64,000 nt of DNA from Halalkalibacter oceani. GTDB taxonomy: Bacteria; Bacillota; Bacilli; Bacillales; Bacillaceae_D. The stretch's first letter is position 1; the number at the start of each line of letters is the position of its first letter. Shown here piece by piece: positions 17,425 to 26,714 of this stretch. Made by a program: the position numbers and the translations under genes. The notes under the pieces were generated by a model that did not search any database, was not told the origin of the DNA, and was given only the letters and a program-made list of their open reading frames with translations. The stretch spans positions 62,001 through 126,000 of the forward strand of contig NZ_JBEPKD010000003.1 of assembly GCF_040544555.1 (NCBI RefSeq). Direction: 5' to 3'.

Positions 17425-18270
17425 TTATCGCTTCAGGTTAACAAGCTCTTGCAAAATCTCATCAGATGTCGTAATGATCCGCGTATTCGCCTGAAACCCG
17501 CGCTGCGCCACGATCATCTCAGTAAACTCCTCAGACAGATCAACATTGGACATTTCAAGCGTCCCGGCTACGAGCTCGCCGGCGCCGTTAGTTCCGGGAG
17601 CATAATAGCGTGGATCACCGCTATTAGCAGAGACTGTATAAAGATTATTTCCTGCTTTTTGCAGCCCTTCAGAGTTACTGAATTTAGCGAGAGCGATTTG
17701 AGCATCTATGTCTTCAAGTTCACCATCGCTATTGATAATATTAATGCTACCATCTGCTCCGATACTAAAGCTTTCAATATAATCAATCCAGTCATCCCGA
17801 TCCTCTCCAAGAAGATCAGCAAAGTTAATAGGGTTACCTATTGAGTCTTCATCGTCAACTTGACGAACCTGCAATCCCTGTGAGTTAACCAAATTTCCCT
17901 CAGAATCGAGGTAAAAGTTCCCTGCTCTCGTATAAAATAATGTATCACCGTCTGAAACTACAAAGTATCCATCCCCTGAAATCCCTAAATCAAGCTCACG
18001 GTTCGTATTTTGCAAGCTGCCTTGTGTATGAAGCGTGTCGATAGAAGCTAGCTGCATTCCAAGCCCTACTTGGCGGGCATTGACTCCACCACTATTATTA
18101 CCATCAGGTGCTGTCGCGCCGGCGAGCTGCTGGCTGACTAAATCCTGAAACGTCGTTCTTCCTTTTTTAAAGCCGAATGTGTTGACGTTGGCGATGTTGT
18201 TGCCGATGACGTCAAGCTTTGTTTGCATGTTGCGCATACCTGAAATTCCTGAGTACATTGAACGTAGCAT
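17425..18270 (-). CDS. flgE: Flagellar hook protein FlgE
   Basis: The protein is 281 aa. The N-terminal rod/hook signature MLRSMYSGISGMRNMQTKLD is followed by VIGNNIANVNTFGFKKGRTT. The FlgE/F/G core (LDLGISGDGYFVVSDGDTLF) lies near residue 90, and the C-terminal motif NVDLSEEFTEMIVAQRGFQA near 243. In Bacillus this operon position encodes the short hook protein, often labelled FlgG-like. It is preceded by GGAGGAAAAATCAGT. FlgD (hook cap) and FliK (hook length) are encoded just upstream. Confidence 0.93.
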   Translation of the reverse strand: MLRSMYSGISGMRNMQTKLDVIGNNIANVNTFGFKKGRTTFQDLVSQQLAGATAPDGNNSGGVNARQVGLGMQLASIDTLHTQGSLQNTNRELDLGISGDGYFVVSDGDTLFYTRAGNFYLDSEGNLVNSQGLQVRQVDDEDSIGNPINFADLLGEDRDDWIDYIESFSIGADGSINIINSDGELEDIDAQIALAKFSNSEGLQKAGNNLYTVSANSGDPRYYAPGTNGAGELVAGTLEMSNVDLSEEFTEMIVAQRGFQANTRIITTSDEILQELVNLKR

Positions 18271-18344
18271 ACTGATTTTTCCTCCTTTAGTAGCTGCCTC
18301 TGTCAGTCGGCAGTGTGTGAGGCCTCCCTTTGCGGGTCCAGCCT

Positions 18345-18728
18345 TTAATCGATCACAATCGTTCCATTAATGTTCGTAAAAATTTGTGACTTCGCTTCCT
18401 CCCGGTCGAGCACGGTGATGACGGTGTTGTTTTTCGCGCTGACGACAAGAGCGGCGTCACTCGTTAGCACAAGTGAGTCGTTAACTCCCTTAGCCTTCGC
18501 TTCCTTCACCTTATCGTGAATCGCCATCCACTGTTCGGTGGAAATCTCAATTCCGCGTGTATCCATTCGCTGCTGGGCGTGCTTGCTGATTTTTAATTCA
18601 GCCGGTGTCTGTAATTCCGTTTGCAAAAGCTGCTGGAAGCTGCCTGGCTGCTGAACGGGTCTTTGTGCTACTTGACGCGCAGGTTTAGGAAGACTTTGTA
18701 ATGCATGGCTCTGAATCCTTGGATCCAT
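18345..18728 (-). CDS. Flagellar operon protein, TIGR02530 family
   Basis: The 127-aa protein has a variable N-terminus and the conserved core ELKISKHAQQRMDTRGIEIS, followed by LVLTSDAALVVSAKNNTVIT and FTNINGTIVID. This is the family known only as 'flagellar operon protein', always found next to flgD/flgE in Firmicutes. Its molecular function is not established. GGAAGTGAGCAACG precedes ATG 18728. It lies 15 nt after flgD; the 74 nt to flgE contain no gene. Confidence 0.88.
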   Translation of the reverse strand: MDPRIQSHALQSLPKPARQVAQRPVQQPGSFQQLLQTELQTPAELKISKHAQQRMDTRGIEISTEQWMAIHDKVKEAKAKGVNDSLVLTSDAALVVSAKNNTVITVLDREEAKSQIFTNINGTIVID

Positions 18729-18743
18729 CGTTGCTCACTTCCT

Positions 18744-19292
18744 TTATTGGTCACCCGGCTCTTCGTTTTCTTCAGGTACCTCTACCGGATCTTCTTCCGG
18801 ATCCGTTTCCTCGTCCGGATTTGGCTCTACCGGCTCATTTTTCTGACTCACCTGGTAAATTTGTTCGTTGCTGATCCAGCGTCCGTCATCAAGCTGAATG
18901 CGAATTTGTCCATCCAATTCGAGCCGGACGGCTTGAACCGTATTATCAAGATACTCAATATCTTGACGGTATTCATCGACATCGACAATTCTCATCCACG
19001 TTACTTTTTTGCCAATCAGCTCACTGTGCTGCACTAAGCTTTGGCTCGTTTGCAAATTGACAAATTTTTGAATTGAGTTGTTCATATTCGTCATTTGCTC
19101 AAGGGTGGAGAATTGCGCCATTTGCGCGATGAATTCACGGTCATCCATCGGATTGGACGGGTCTTGATTTTGCAGCTGCGTAATGAGGATTTTCAGGAAA
19201 TCATCCTTGCCCAGAATGTCTTGATTTTGCTGCTGTGTTGTCTGCTTTTGCTGATTTGGCAGCATATAGCTTTCCGAAATCGTCGTCATCAT
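18744..19292 (-). CDS. flgD: Flagellar hook-cap protein FlgD
   Basis: FlgD (182 aa) caps the growing hook. The conserved N-terminal region LGKDDFLKILITQLQNQDPS and FIAQMAQFSTLEQMTNMNN is intact (residues 27-75). The rest is the short Bacillus form, ending in a very acidic Pro/Glu tail (about 150-182) that is unusual for a secreted cap and may be disordered. Two adjacent ATGs (19292, 19289) follow AGGTGATA; either could be used. Confidence 0.92.
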   Translation of the reverse strand: MMTTISESYMLPNQQKQTTQQQNQDILGKDDFLKILITQLQNQDPSNPMDDREFIAQMAQFSTLEQMTNMNNSIQKFVNLQTSQSLVQHSELIGKKVTWMRIVDVDEYRQDIEYLDNTVQAVRLELDGQIRIQLDDGRWISNEQIYQVSQKNEPVEPNPDEETDPEEDPVEVPEENEEPGDQ

Positions 19293-19298
19293 TATCAC

Positions 19299-20576
19299 CT
19301 ACACCTGTTCATTAAAAGTTAACTCGCTTAGTACATCCTCAAATGCAGCCGCTTCGTCTTCACCCTGTTCAGGCTGATTCTCGTTCGCCTGCTCTTCGCC
19401 ACGCTCATTTGAAGACTGATCACGATCCTTTTGCAAATATTGTTCCGTCACTTCAATCCGCTCTACTGTAATCTGCTGCTGTGCAAAAGCTTGCCGCAGT
19501 TGGGCCAGTTGCGCTTCGATCAGTTCGCGTGTCGCCGTCGAGCCGGTCATGATCTTTGCGACAATGGAGCCTTCCATTTGCACGAGCTGAATATCAAGTC
19601 TGCCTAAATGCTCGGGATACAGCTTAACCGAAAAGGTTTGCATTCCCTGCTGATTTTGCGTAAGAGCCCCGCGCTGGAGAATCATTTGGAACTGCCTTAA
19701 AAACTGCTGCTGCTGAACGTCACGCGGCAATTTGTCACCAATGTGAATCGTCGCTTGCTCGGCCTTTGTCATCGTCTGCTCAATTCCAGTCTGAAGTAAA
19801 GTCAGACCGCTGTTCGGGCTTGATGCTTCGCTTACAACAGGCCGCTGACCAAATGGTTGCTGCGTGGACGGACTGTTTGTCGTCTCAGCAGTAACCGGCA
19901 TTGAAAACGGCTGAGGCAGCTGCTGCATGGACGTTGATTTTGCCGTAATCGCCTCTAAAAATGCTTTCGGCTCTATTGCAGTCCTCGGCATTCCCTGAAG
20001 CTTAAACTCAAGATGCTTGACTACTTCCTCCAATAAACCAATGTTGCTTTGCCCTTGCTTAGGTTGCAGAGAAAAGCCGGGAAACAGTCTTGGCAGAAGA
20101 TGCTGAAGCACATTTGCCTGTTCTTGACTTTTCGCTTGCGGCGCACCTACCGCACTCTCCTGTTGGACAGCTGCCAATAAGACGAATAATGCCTGCTGTT
20201 CTTCAGGCCAGCTAATCAGCTCGGCCAGCTGGGCATCCTCATTTTCCAAAGAAAGAAGATGTTCAACATCCGCTTGCCATTCAATGGGAAGGAGATGGAA
20301 CAGCTGCTTTGCTTCTTTTCCTTCGAGCATGTCTGGATTCAGTTCAAGACCGCCCTCTTTGAAAAGCTGAATCAATTCAAGCAACAGTTCGGTTGCCGCT
20401 TGTTCCTGCTCTTCACTGCTTATTTCCGTTGCCAATGTCTTGACCGTATCCTCTGATAGTAACCCACCAAGCAATTGTAAAAAAGATACATCAGCGGACA
20501 TTGGCGCTTGTCCTTTGCCAGCGCTTTGCGATCCTTGGGCAGGCAATGTATTTGCCACCATCATAATCGGGTTCAT
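19299..20576 (-). CDS. fliK: Flagellar hook-length control protein FliK
   Basis: FliK (425 aa) is a secreted molecular ruler. The low-complexity Gln/Leu/Glu-rich N-terminal two thirds and the compact C-terminal switch domain (about 295-385, with FSVKLYPEHLGRLDIQLVQM and TRELIEAQLAQLRQAFAQQQ) are as expected. The C-terminal domain interacts with FlhB to stop hook export. ATG 20576 with AAAGGAGGTGAAACG is a near-ideal start. It ends 6 nt before flgD. Confidence 0.93.
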   Translation of the reverse strand: MNPIMMVANTLPAQGSQSAGKGQAPMSADVSFLQLLGGLLSEDTVKTLATEISSEEQEQAATELLLELIQLFKEGGLELNPDMLEGKEAKQLFHLLPIEWQADVEHLLSLENEDAQLAELISWPEEQQALFVLLAAVQQESAVGAPQAKSQEQANVLQHLLPRLFPGFSLQPKQGQSNIGLLEEVVKHLEFKLQGMPRTAIEPKAFLEAITAKSTSMQQLPQPFSMPVTAETTNSPSTQQPFGQRPVVSEASSPNSGLTLLQTGIEQTMTKAEQATIHIGDKLPRDVQQQQFLRQFQMILQRGALTQNQQGMQTFSVKLYPEHLGRLDIQLVQMEGSIVAKIMTGSTATRELIEAQLAQLRQAFAQQQITVERIEVTEQYLQKDRDQSSNERGEEQANENQPEQGEDEAAAFEDVLSELTFNEQV

Positions 20577-20605
20577 CGTTTCACCTCCTTTCAATAAAGT
20601 TAGCC

Positions 20606-21166
20606 TTATGAATTAGCAAGCCGGCTCATCAGATCCGCGGCCAGTTCGCTGTCCATCTTTCCTAAAATGTCGGCCCGGACATCGATGGAAACTTGTGAAA
20701 TATGGAGGAGCGCTTCCTCAATTGGTAAATCCGAAATAATTGCTGCGGCATTTTTTGCAGACATCGCCTCATAGGTTTGCGCGATATTTTCCAGCTCCTG
20801 CTCTTCCCTCGCTGCCAGCTCCCGTTCAATCGTTTGGCTTTCCTCAAGCTGGGCAAGCTCCCGTTCCAGTTCGCTGATTTCTTCTTCTTTTCTCGTCAGC
20901 TCGCTTTGCAGCCGCTCCACTTCCGCCTGCTGTTCGGCAATCGCCTGTTCAAAAGCAGCGACATCAACCGGCTCTTCCTCCTCTTCAGGAGCAACATAAT
21001 CAGCAACGAACGGTACATTTGCCGCGACATCCTTTGCTTTTTCGATGACGTTGACACCGAGAAGCGATAAAATGACCCCTGCCAATATTGCCGTGAACAC
21101 AATCGGAATAAAAATCACTAGAAAGAACCATTGAATTTTGCTATAGGATTTTTCTTTGTCAGTCAT
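20606..21166 (-). CDS. ylxF: MotE-family / YlxF-like protein with MgtE N-terminal domain
   Basis: The 186-aa protein has one membrane helix (about residues 12-35), a long acidic coiled coil (about 65-125, rich in EEEISELERELAQLEE) and a C-terminal MgtE-N-like domain (about 130-186, with YEAMSAKNAAAIISDLPIEE and ILGKMDSELAADLMSRLA). MotE proteins act as a periplasmic stator chaperone for MotC in other bacteria. In Bacillus the YlxF role is not settled. It sits between fliJ and fliK. Confidence 0.88.
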   Translation of the reverse strand: MTDKEKSYSKIQWFFLVIFIPIVFTAILAGVILSLLGVNVIEKAKDVAANVPFVADYVAPEEEEEPVDVAAFEQAIAEQQAEVERLQSELTRKEEEISELERELAQLEESQTIERELAAREEQELENIAQTYEAMSAKNAAAIISDLPIEEALLHISQVSIDVRADILGKMDSELAADLMSRLANS

Positions 21167-21170
21167 ATCC

Positions 21171-21617
21171 TCACCTAACTTTTACGTTGGCATATAAACG
21201 AATGGAAAGTTCATCCATCTGTTGTAATTCAAGCCGTTTCGCTTCCTCTTCATATTGATCCTGCTTGACCTGCTTCATCTTTTCATACTTTTTAAACTCG
21301 ATGGAGCGGCTCATCAAATCCTGCTTTTTCCGGTTCATTTTTTCTCTTGCCAGCTGGGTATGACGCTGCTGCTTCTGGATTTCCTGCTGCAGTCTTAAAA
21401 GCTTTGACTGCTGCTGCTGCAAGGCGTAAATCGATGTTCCATTCGCGATTTGAGAGCGGGCACTTTCTTCCAGCTCTTCTTTTCGCTTGAGCATTTCATA
21501 AAGCTCCGTCGCCACCGATTCAAAAGAAGCAACGGCCTGTTCATACTCTGCCTGGACATTATGCTTTTCCCGTTCCTTCAGCTCCATCACCTTTTGCAAG
21601 GCAAACTGGAATGACAT
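21171..21617 (-). CDS. fliJ: Flagellar export chaperone FliJ
   Basis: FliJ (148 aa) is almost entirely an antiparallel coiled coil of charged and Gln residues, starting MSFQFALQKVMELKEREKHN as the family does. It links the FliI ATPase ring to FlhA. The start overlaps the fliI stop region (TAATG), and the gene ends 4 nt before ylxF. Confidence 0.92.
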   Translation of the reverse strand: MSFQFALQKVMELKEREKHNVQAEYEQAVASFESVATELYEMLKRKEELEESARSQIANGTSIYALQQQQSKLLRLQQEIQKQQRHTQLAREKMNRKKQDLMSRSIEFKKYEKMKQVKQDQYEEEAKRLELQQMDELSIRLYANVKVR

Positions 21618-22936
21618 TAGTCGCCACCTCTTCCAAATTCGTTGATCAATCGCTCAACCGCTTCGTCAATTGAAGTGCTTTCCTCAGTACTTTGCTTTAA
21701 AAAAGCAATGATCTTTGGATAGATCGCAATCGCCTGATCGATTTCAGCAGAAGAGCCGCGCTTGTACGCCCCGATATTAATTAAATCCTCGGTGTCATCG
21801 TAGACGGCCAAACTTTGGCGAAGCCTCTCAGCTGCGGCACGGTGCCTGTCGTCAACAATATCGGCCATCACCCGGCTGATGCTTTTTAAAACATTGATCG
21901 CCGGGAACTGCCCTTTATTCGCCAGCTTCCGATCCAACACTAGATGCCCGTCTAAAATCCCTCTTACAGCATCGGCAATCGGTTCATTCATATCATCGCC
22001 ATCGACTAGGACGGTATAAAAGGCGGTTATACTGCCTTTTTTCGCTGTACCGGAGCGCTCAAGCAGCTTCGGCAGCATCGCAAAAACCGACGGTGTGTAT
22101 CCTTTTGATGTCGGCGGCTCTCCCACAGCTAAGCCGATTTCGCGTTGAGCCATCGCAAAGCGGGTGACCGAATCCATCATTAAGTTGACATCGAGCCCCT
22201 GGTTGCGAAAGTATTCAGCAACAGCGGTGGCCGTCATCGCCCCTTTGATCCGCATTAACGCCGGCTGGTCTGAAGTGGCGACGACTAAAATCGTTTTCTT
22301 CAAACCTTCCTCACCGAGGTCGCGTTCAATGAAATCCTTCACTTCCCGGCCCCGTTCACCAATTAAAGCTATGACATTTAAATCGGCCGCTGAATTTTTC
22401 GCAAGCATCGCCAGCAACGTACTTTTTCCGACCCCGCTCCCGGCAAAAATCCCGATTCTCTGTCCCTTGCCGACCGTAAACAGCGCATCAATCGCCCGGA
22501 CTCCAAGCGACATTTTCTCTTCGATTCTTGGACGAGCCAGCGGATTTGGAGGGTCATTATCAGTTGGAAACGGGCGCAGTCCTTTCGGCAGCTGTTCTTT
22601 CGACAATGGTTCGCCGCAGCCGTCAATCACGCTTCCGATCAAGCCGGAACCGACCTTGATTTCCAACGGTTTCCCGGTCGCTTCAACTAAGCTGCCCGGA
22701 GCGATTTCCGTCGTCCCGTTTAACGGCATCAGCAGGACAAATTCATCCCGGAAGCCGACGACCTCGGCCTTAACTTTTATTTTTTTTGCCCGGCCGACGA
22801 TGATGTAACAAAGATCGCCGATGGAGGCCTGTGGACCTTTTGACTCAATCGTTAATCCGACGACTCTCGTCACCTTGCCGTACCATTTATAGGGGGATAA
22901 GAAAGGAATATCCTCAATCAGCTCCTGCACGCTCAT
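21617..22936 (-). CDS. fliI: Flagellum-specific ATPase FliI
   Basis: FliI (439 aa) resembles F1-beta subunits. The Walker A motif GIFAGSGVGKSTLLAMLAK lies near residue 165, IALIGERGREVKDFIE near 193, Walker B (VNLMMDSVTRFAMAQREIGL) near 250, and the family motif EPPTSKGYTPSVFAMLPKLL just after. It energises and unfolds export substrates, with FliH as regulator and FliJ as stalk. ATG 22936 lies inside the end of fliH (23-nt overlap), preceded by GGAGGGCCCAG. Confidence 0.97.
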   Translation of the reverse strand: MSVQELIEDIPFLSPYKWYGKVTRVVGLTIESKGPQASIGDLCYIIVGRAKKIKVKAEVVGFRDEFVLLMPLNGTTEIAPGSLVEATGKPLEIKVGSGLIGSVIDGCGEPLSKEQLPKGLRPFPTDNDPPNPLARPRIEEKMSLGVRAIDALFTVGKGQRIGIFAGSGVGKSTLLAMLAKNSAADLNVIALIGERGREVKDFIERDLGEEGLKKTILVVATSDQPALMRIKGAMTATAVAEYFRNQGLDVNLMMDSVTRFAMAQREIGLAVGEPPTSKGYTPSVFAMLPKLLERSGTAKKGSITAFYTVLVDGDDMNEPIADAVRGILDGHLVLDRKLANKGQFPAINVLKSISRVMADIVDDRHRAAAERLRQSLAVYDDTEDLINIGAYKRGSSAEIDQAIAIYPKIIAFLKQSTEESTSIDEAVERLINEFGRGGD

Positions 22937-23738
22937 CTGGGCCCTCCTTCCACTTTTCCAACAGTTGAACCTTTAATTGCTCCAGCTGCCGATCAAGCGT
23001 CGCGTCAATCCGGCCATATTTTGATTCAACGACACAGCCGTTTTCCGGCAACCCGGAATCCGGGTAAATATACAGCTGTTCGGTATGGCTGAGCAGCTGC
23101 TCAAGCTCTGCTTTTTGCTGCAGCGTATGGGTATACCAGTGCGGGTGCACATAAATTTTCACATGCTCATGCTCCCTTACTTCGAGCATCACCTGCTTAA
23201 GCAGAGCCGCCCAGTTCTCATGATCCTCTTCAAGCTTTTTGCCGAGAATCCGCTGCGCGAGAGCGACGGCTAAATCAATCATCACCGGCTCAGCCGACTC
23301 AATCGTCCGCGCATAATCCGCCTGCGAACTGGCGATAATTTCCTGAGCCTCGGTAATGAATCCATCGTACGTCTGCCTACCTGCCTCCTGACCTTCTGAA
23401 AAGCCGGCGTTATAGCCCTGCTGACGCGCTTCCTCAAATGCTTCCTGCAGCTGCTGTTCAGCCTGCTGCCTCTCTGCTTCGATCTGGCTGCGGACCTGCT
23501 CCGCATAATCATCTGCTTCAGCGACAGTTTGCCTCGCCTTGCTCTCTGCCTGCGAAAGCTTTTGCTCCATTTCCTTTTCAAGCTCAGCCGCGCTTCGCTG
23601 TTTTGTCAGCTCGTTATCCGCTTCGCTTTCTTCTACTGCCGGCCCATCTTCTTGAAAAAGTTTTTTTATTGAAATGGTTTTACTTTGTTCCGATGCGGGT
23701 ATAGTGTTATGTGACTTAATAACCCTAGACAATAACAT
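22914..23738 (-). CDS. fliH: Flagellar assembly protein FliH
   Basis: FliH (274 aa) regulates FliI and anchors the ATPase complex at the C-ring. A long Glu/Gln/Ala-rich coiled coil (about 40-130) includes repeated AxxxG steps (EARQQGYNAGFSEGQEAGRQ). The C-terminal FliH/V-ATPase E-like domain contains VALAQRILGKKLEEDHENWA and VVESKYGRIDATLDRQLEQL. ATG 23738 overlaps the end of fliG by 14 nt and has GGGGGAG upstream. Confidence 0.93.
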   Translation of the reverse strand: MLLSRVIKSHNTIPASEQSKTISIKKLFQEDGPAVEESEADNELTKQRSAAELEKEMEQKLSQAESKARQTVAEADDYAEQVRSQIEAERQQAEQQLQEAFEEARQQGYNAGFSEGQEAGRQTYDGFITEAQEIIASSQADYARTIESAEPVMIDLAVALAQRILGKKLEEDHENWAALLKQVMLEVREHEHVKIYVHPHWYTHTLQQKAELEQLLSHTEQLYIYPDSGLPENGCVVESKYGRIDATLDRQLEQLKVQLLEKWKEGPDERAGAD

Positions 23739-24738
23739 CGTCTCCCCCGCGGGCAACGACGATTTCACCAGCTTCTTCTAAACGTCGAATAACAGCGACG
23801 ATTCTTGATTGCGCTTCTTCGACGTCGCGAAGACGAACAGGACCCATATATTCCATTTCATCCTTGAAGGTTTCAGCCATTCGCTGCGACATATTGTTAA
23901 AGACAACTTCTTTAACTTCTTCGCTTGCCACTTTAAGCGACAGCTGCAAATCTTCATTCTCGACGTCGCGGATGACACGCTGAATCGAACGGTTATCAAG
24001 CGTAACAATATCTTCAAAGACAAACATCCGCTTTTTGATTTCTTCGGCAAGCTCCGGATCCTGAATTTCCAGTGCATCGAGGATCGTTCGTTCCGTGCTG
24101 CGGTCAACGCCGTTAAGCACTTCGACGACTGCCTCAATACCGCCGGCATCCGTATAATCCTGCGTCAGTGTGGATGACAGCTTCTGTTCAAGAATCGATT
24201 CGACTTCATTAACAATTTCCGGTGACGTGCTGTCCATTAAGGCGATTCTTCTCGCTACATCAGCCTGAACCTCCTGCGGAAGTTCGGATAAGATTTGCCC
24301 GGCCTGCACGGATTCCAAATAAGCCAAAATTAAAGCAATCGTTTGCGGGTGCTCATTTTGGATAAAATTCAAAATCTGCGAAGGGTCAGACTTGCGCGCG
24401 AAATCAAATGGTCTCACCTGTAAAGTCGAGGTAAGGCGGTTAATGATGTCCATCGCATTTTCTTCCCCGAGCGCTTTTTCTAAAATGCTTTTGGCGTAGC
24501 CAATTCCGCCTTGGGCAATATAGTCCTGGGCCAGCACCAAGGAATGAAACTGCTCCAGAATGTCTTCCTTCATCTCACTGTCGACCTTGCGCACATTAGC
24601 AATCTCAAGCGTGAGCTGTTCGATTTCTTCTTCTGTAAGGTGCTTATATACCTGGGCAGATACATCAGGCCCTAAGGAGATGAGGAGAATTGCTGCTTTT
24701 TGTCTTCCGTTTAATTCTTTTTTTGCCGCAGTAGCCAT
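23725..24738 (-). CDS. fliG: Flagellar motor switch protein FliG
   Basis: FliG (337 aa) couples stator movement to rotor torque. Its N-terminal FliF-binding domain starts with NGRQKAAILLISLGPDVSAQ. The middle-domain EHPQT motif is in IQNEHPQTIALILAYLE, and the C-terminal torque helix carries the charged residues in RSIQRVIRDVENEDLQLSLK near residue 273. Length and motifs are standard. It is followed by an overlapping fliH. Confidence 0.97.
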   Translation of the reverse strand: MATAAKKELNGRQKAAILLISLGPDVSAQVYKHLTEEEIEQLTLEIANVRKVDSEMKEDILEQFHSLVLAQDYIAQGGIGYAKSILEKALGEENAMDIINRLTSTLQVRPFDFARKSDPSQILNFIQNEHPQTIALILAYLESVQAGQILSELPQEVQADVARRIALMDSTSPEIVNEVESILEQKLSSTLTQDYTDAGGIEAVVEVLNGVDRSTERTILDALEIQDPELAEEIKKRMFVFEDIVTLDNRSIQRVIRDVENEDLQLSLKVASEEVKEVVFNNMSQRMAETFKDEMEYMGPVRLRDVEEAQSRIVAVIRRLEEAGEIVVARGGDDVIV

Positions 24739-24756
24739 TCGTTCTCCCTCCTAATG

Positions 24757-26337
24757 TTAATCTTCTGAAAGCCATGTTCGTAATAATTTCGAAAAGTCTT
24801 CCGGTTTCTCTCTTGCCATCTTTTCAAGCTGCTTGCGCTTCGTCGCGGAAATTCCGGTTTCTTCATCCGGTAAATCAGGAACTTCTTCAATGGCTTCTTC
24901 AATTGAAAATTCCTCTTCTTCCTCCGTTACTTGATTACGTCTTCTTAGTAATAGGAAGAGAAGAAGTAGAATAACGGCGATCAATACTCCGCCAACAACA
25001 TAAAGCCAAACTGGAATCACTGTCGCCGGCTCCGGCTCAAGCTCAATCTTGCCATCAAACGGCCTTGAAGCCACTACAATCTTTTCATTAAGGTCATCCT
25101 CGGTGAGTTCATCAGCATAAACCCCGGAAATGCTCGTTCTTACAATCGTTCCTAATATTTGCTGAATGTCATCAAGCTGCTGTTGCGGCAGCTCTTCCAT
25201 TCCTTCAGGAGGTTCAACCATAACCTGAATGCCTAAATCACGAATTTTATAAGGACTTTCCACGATATCGCGGTTGATTCGATTCACTTCATTGTTAATC
25301 CGTTCCTCTGCCCGCTCCCATTCGGATGGACCTTGAGCGACTCCGCCTGGAAAGTTTGGAATTTCATCGCCGACTCCGGCGACTCCGCCTTCCACTGCTC
25401 CTTCGCCACTGTACGCCTCTTCAATCCGCTCCAGGCTGACCGTCAAGCCTTCCATGTTCTCTGGATCCACCGGCTCAACCAACGCTTCGGTCCGGTTCTC
25501 CTGCGTGAAATCAATATCGGTTGAGACTGATATTAAAACTTTATCCCGCCCGACCATTGTTCCGAGCATTTGCTGCAGATTGCGCGTCAAATCGCGTTCA
25601 ATATCCCGCTGAATCGAACGCTGCTGTTCATAGGCTGTTAGAGTCGTATTACTTCCTTCTGCATTTTCATAAACATAATCGTTAAACATTTGATCCGAAA
25701 TGACGATATTATCTATAGGGAGATTCGGCACACTCTTTGAAACTAGATGAAACAAGGCATTTACCTGGCCCTGTTCCAGCTGATAGCCTGGTGCCAAATC
25801 GAGCACCACAGCAGCCGTCGCGAATTCCTGCGGGTCATTTGCCCAAACATTATCTTCCGGAATCGTAATCATCACCCTAGCCTGGTTAACCCCATTTACA
25901 TTGCGGATCAGCTCAGCCAGTTCTGTCTGCATTGCCGCTCTTTCCATGACCGAAAATTCATTGTCGGTCATCCCGAAGCCCATCTGCTCCTGAAAGAAGG
26001 AATAATCAATACTTCCACTTCGCGGCAGCCCTTCCGCAGCCAATTCGACCTTTAATGCGTCCACTTGCGTTTCAGGGACAAGGATCGTCGTTCCATTATC
26101 GGAAATTGTCGAAGAAATCCCTCTCGCATCTAACGTTTCTTTAATCTGTCCTGTTTCCTGAAGCGTCAGATTACTATAAAGAGGTTGATAGCTTGTTCTC
26201 GTCCCTAAGAATGTAAAAAGAATAATTAATGCAATAATACCTAGGGTAGAACCAGCTATTATCCCTTTCTGCATGCGAGAACGCCCGGTCCAAAATTCTG
26301 TTATTCGTTGTTTATATATTGATAGTTTCTCGTTCAT
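24757..26337 (-). CDS. fliF: Flagellar MS-ring protein FliF
   Basis: FliF (526 aa) forms the MS ring that seeds the basal body. There is an N-terminal membrane helix (about 27-48), ring-building motif domains in the periplasmic part (LPRSGSIDYSFFQEQMGFGM, VARVMITIPEDNVW-like stretch near 155), a beta-collar region, a second membrane helix (about 440-460) and a cytoplasmic FliG-binding tail near the end (RKQLEKMAREKPEDFSKLLR). ATG 26337 with GGAGGGCAC is the chosen start; an ATG seven codons earlier lacks a site. Confidence 0.96.
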   Translation of the reverse strand: MNEKLSIYKQRITEFWTGRSRMQKGIIAGSTLGIIALIILFTFLGTRTSYQPLYSNLTLQETGQIKETLDARGISSTISDNGTTILVPETQVDALKVELAAEGLPRSGSIDYSFFQEQMGFGMTDNEFSVMERAAMQTELAELIRNVNGVNQARVMITIPEDNVWANDPQEFATAAVVLDLAPGYQLEQGQVNALFHLVSKSVPNLPIDNIVISDQMFNDYVYENAEGSNTTLTAYEQQRSIQRDIERDLTRNLQQMLGTMVGRDKVLISVSTDIDFTQENRTEALVEPVDPENMEGLTVSLERIEEAYSGEGAVEGGVAGVGDEIPNFPGGVAQGPSEWERAEERINNEVNRINRDIVESPYKIRDLGIQVMVEPPEGMEELPQQQLDDIQQILGTIVRTSISGVYADELTEDDLNEKIVVASRPFDGKIELEPEPATVIPVWLYVVGGVLIAVILLLLFLLLRRRNQVTEEEEEFSIEEAIEEVPDLPDEETGISATKRKQLEKMAREKPEDFSKLLRTWLSED

Positions 26338-26393
26338 GTGCCCTCCTACATCCAACAACTACCGTGAGACTAAAACAGAACAAGTACACAGCA

Positions 26394-26702
26394 TTACACT
26401 TGCATTCTCATAATTTCTTGGTATGCTTCAATCACTTTATTCCGAACCTCTACCGTTGCTTGTAACGTAATACTTGCTTTTTGACCCGTAATCATCACAT
26501 CATGAAGATCATCGATTTCACCGCTTGCCAGCTTTTCCGTTTTTTGCGCAGATTCTTGTTGCAGGCTGTTCACATTCTCAATCGCTTCATTCAAAGCCGT
26601 TTTAAAAGACTGGTGGGCTTCCCCTGCTGACATTCTCTGGCCATTTTGAGTATGCAACCCGCTTTGAATGACAAATGGCGATTGTCCTATTTTAATATCC
26701 AA
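26394..26702 (-). CDS. fliE: Flagellar hook-basal body protein FliE
   Basis: FliE (102 aa) is the adaptor between MS ring and rod. The FliE core (FKTALNEAIENVNSLQQESA and LHDVMITGQKASITLQATVE) and the C-terminal EVRNKVIEAYQEIMRMQV are conserved. The start appears to be TTG 26702, 8 nt after AGGAGGGA. It lies between flgC and fliF. Confidence 0.95.
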   Translation of the reverse strand: MDIKIGQSPFVIQSGLHTQNGQRMSAGEAHQSFKTALNEAIENVNSLQQESAQKTEKLASGEIDDLHDVMITGQKASITLQATVEVRNKVIEAYQEIMRMQV

Positions 26703-26714
26703 CTTTTATCCCTC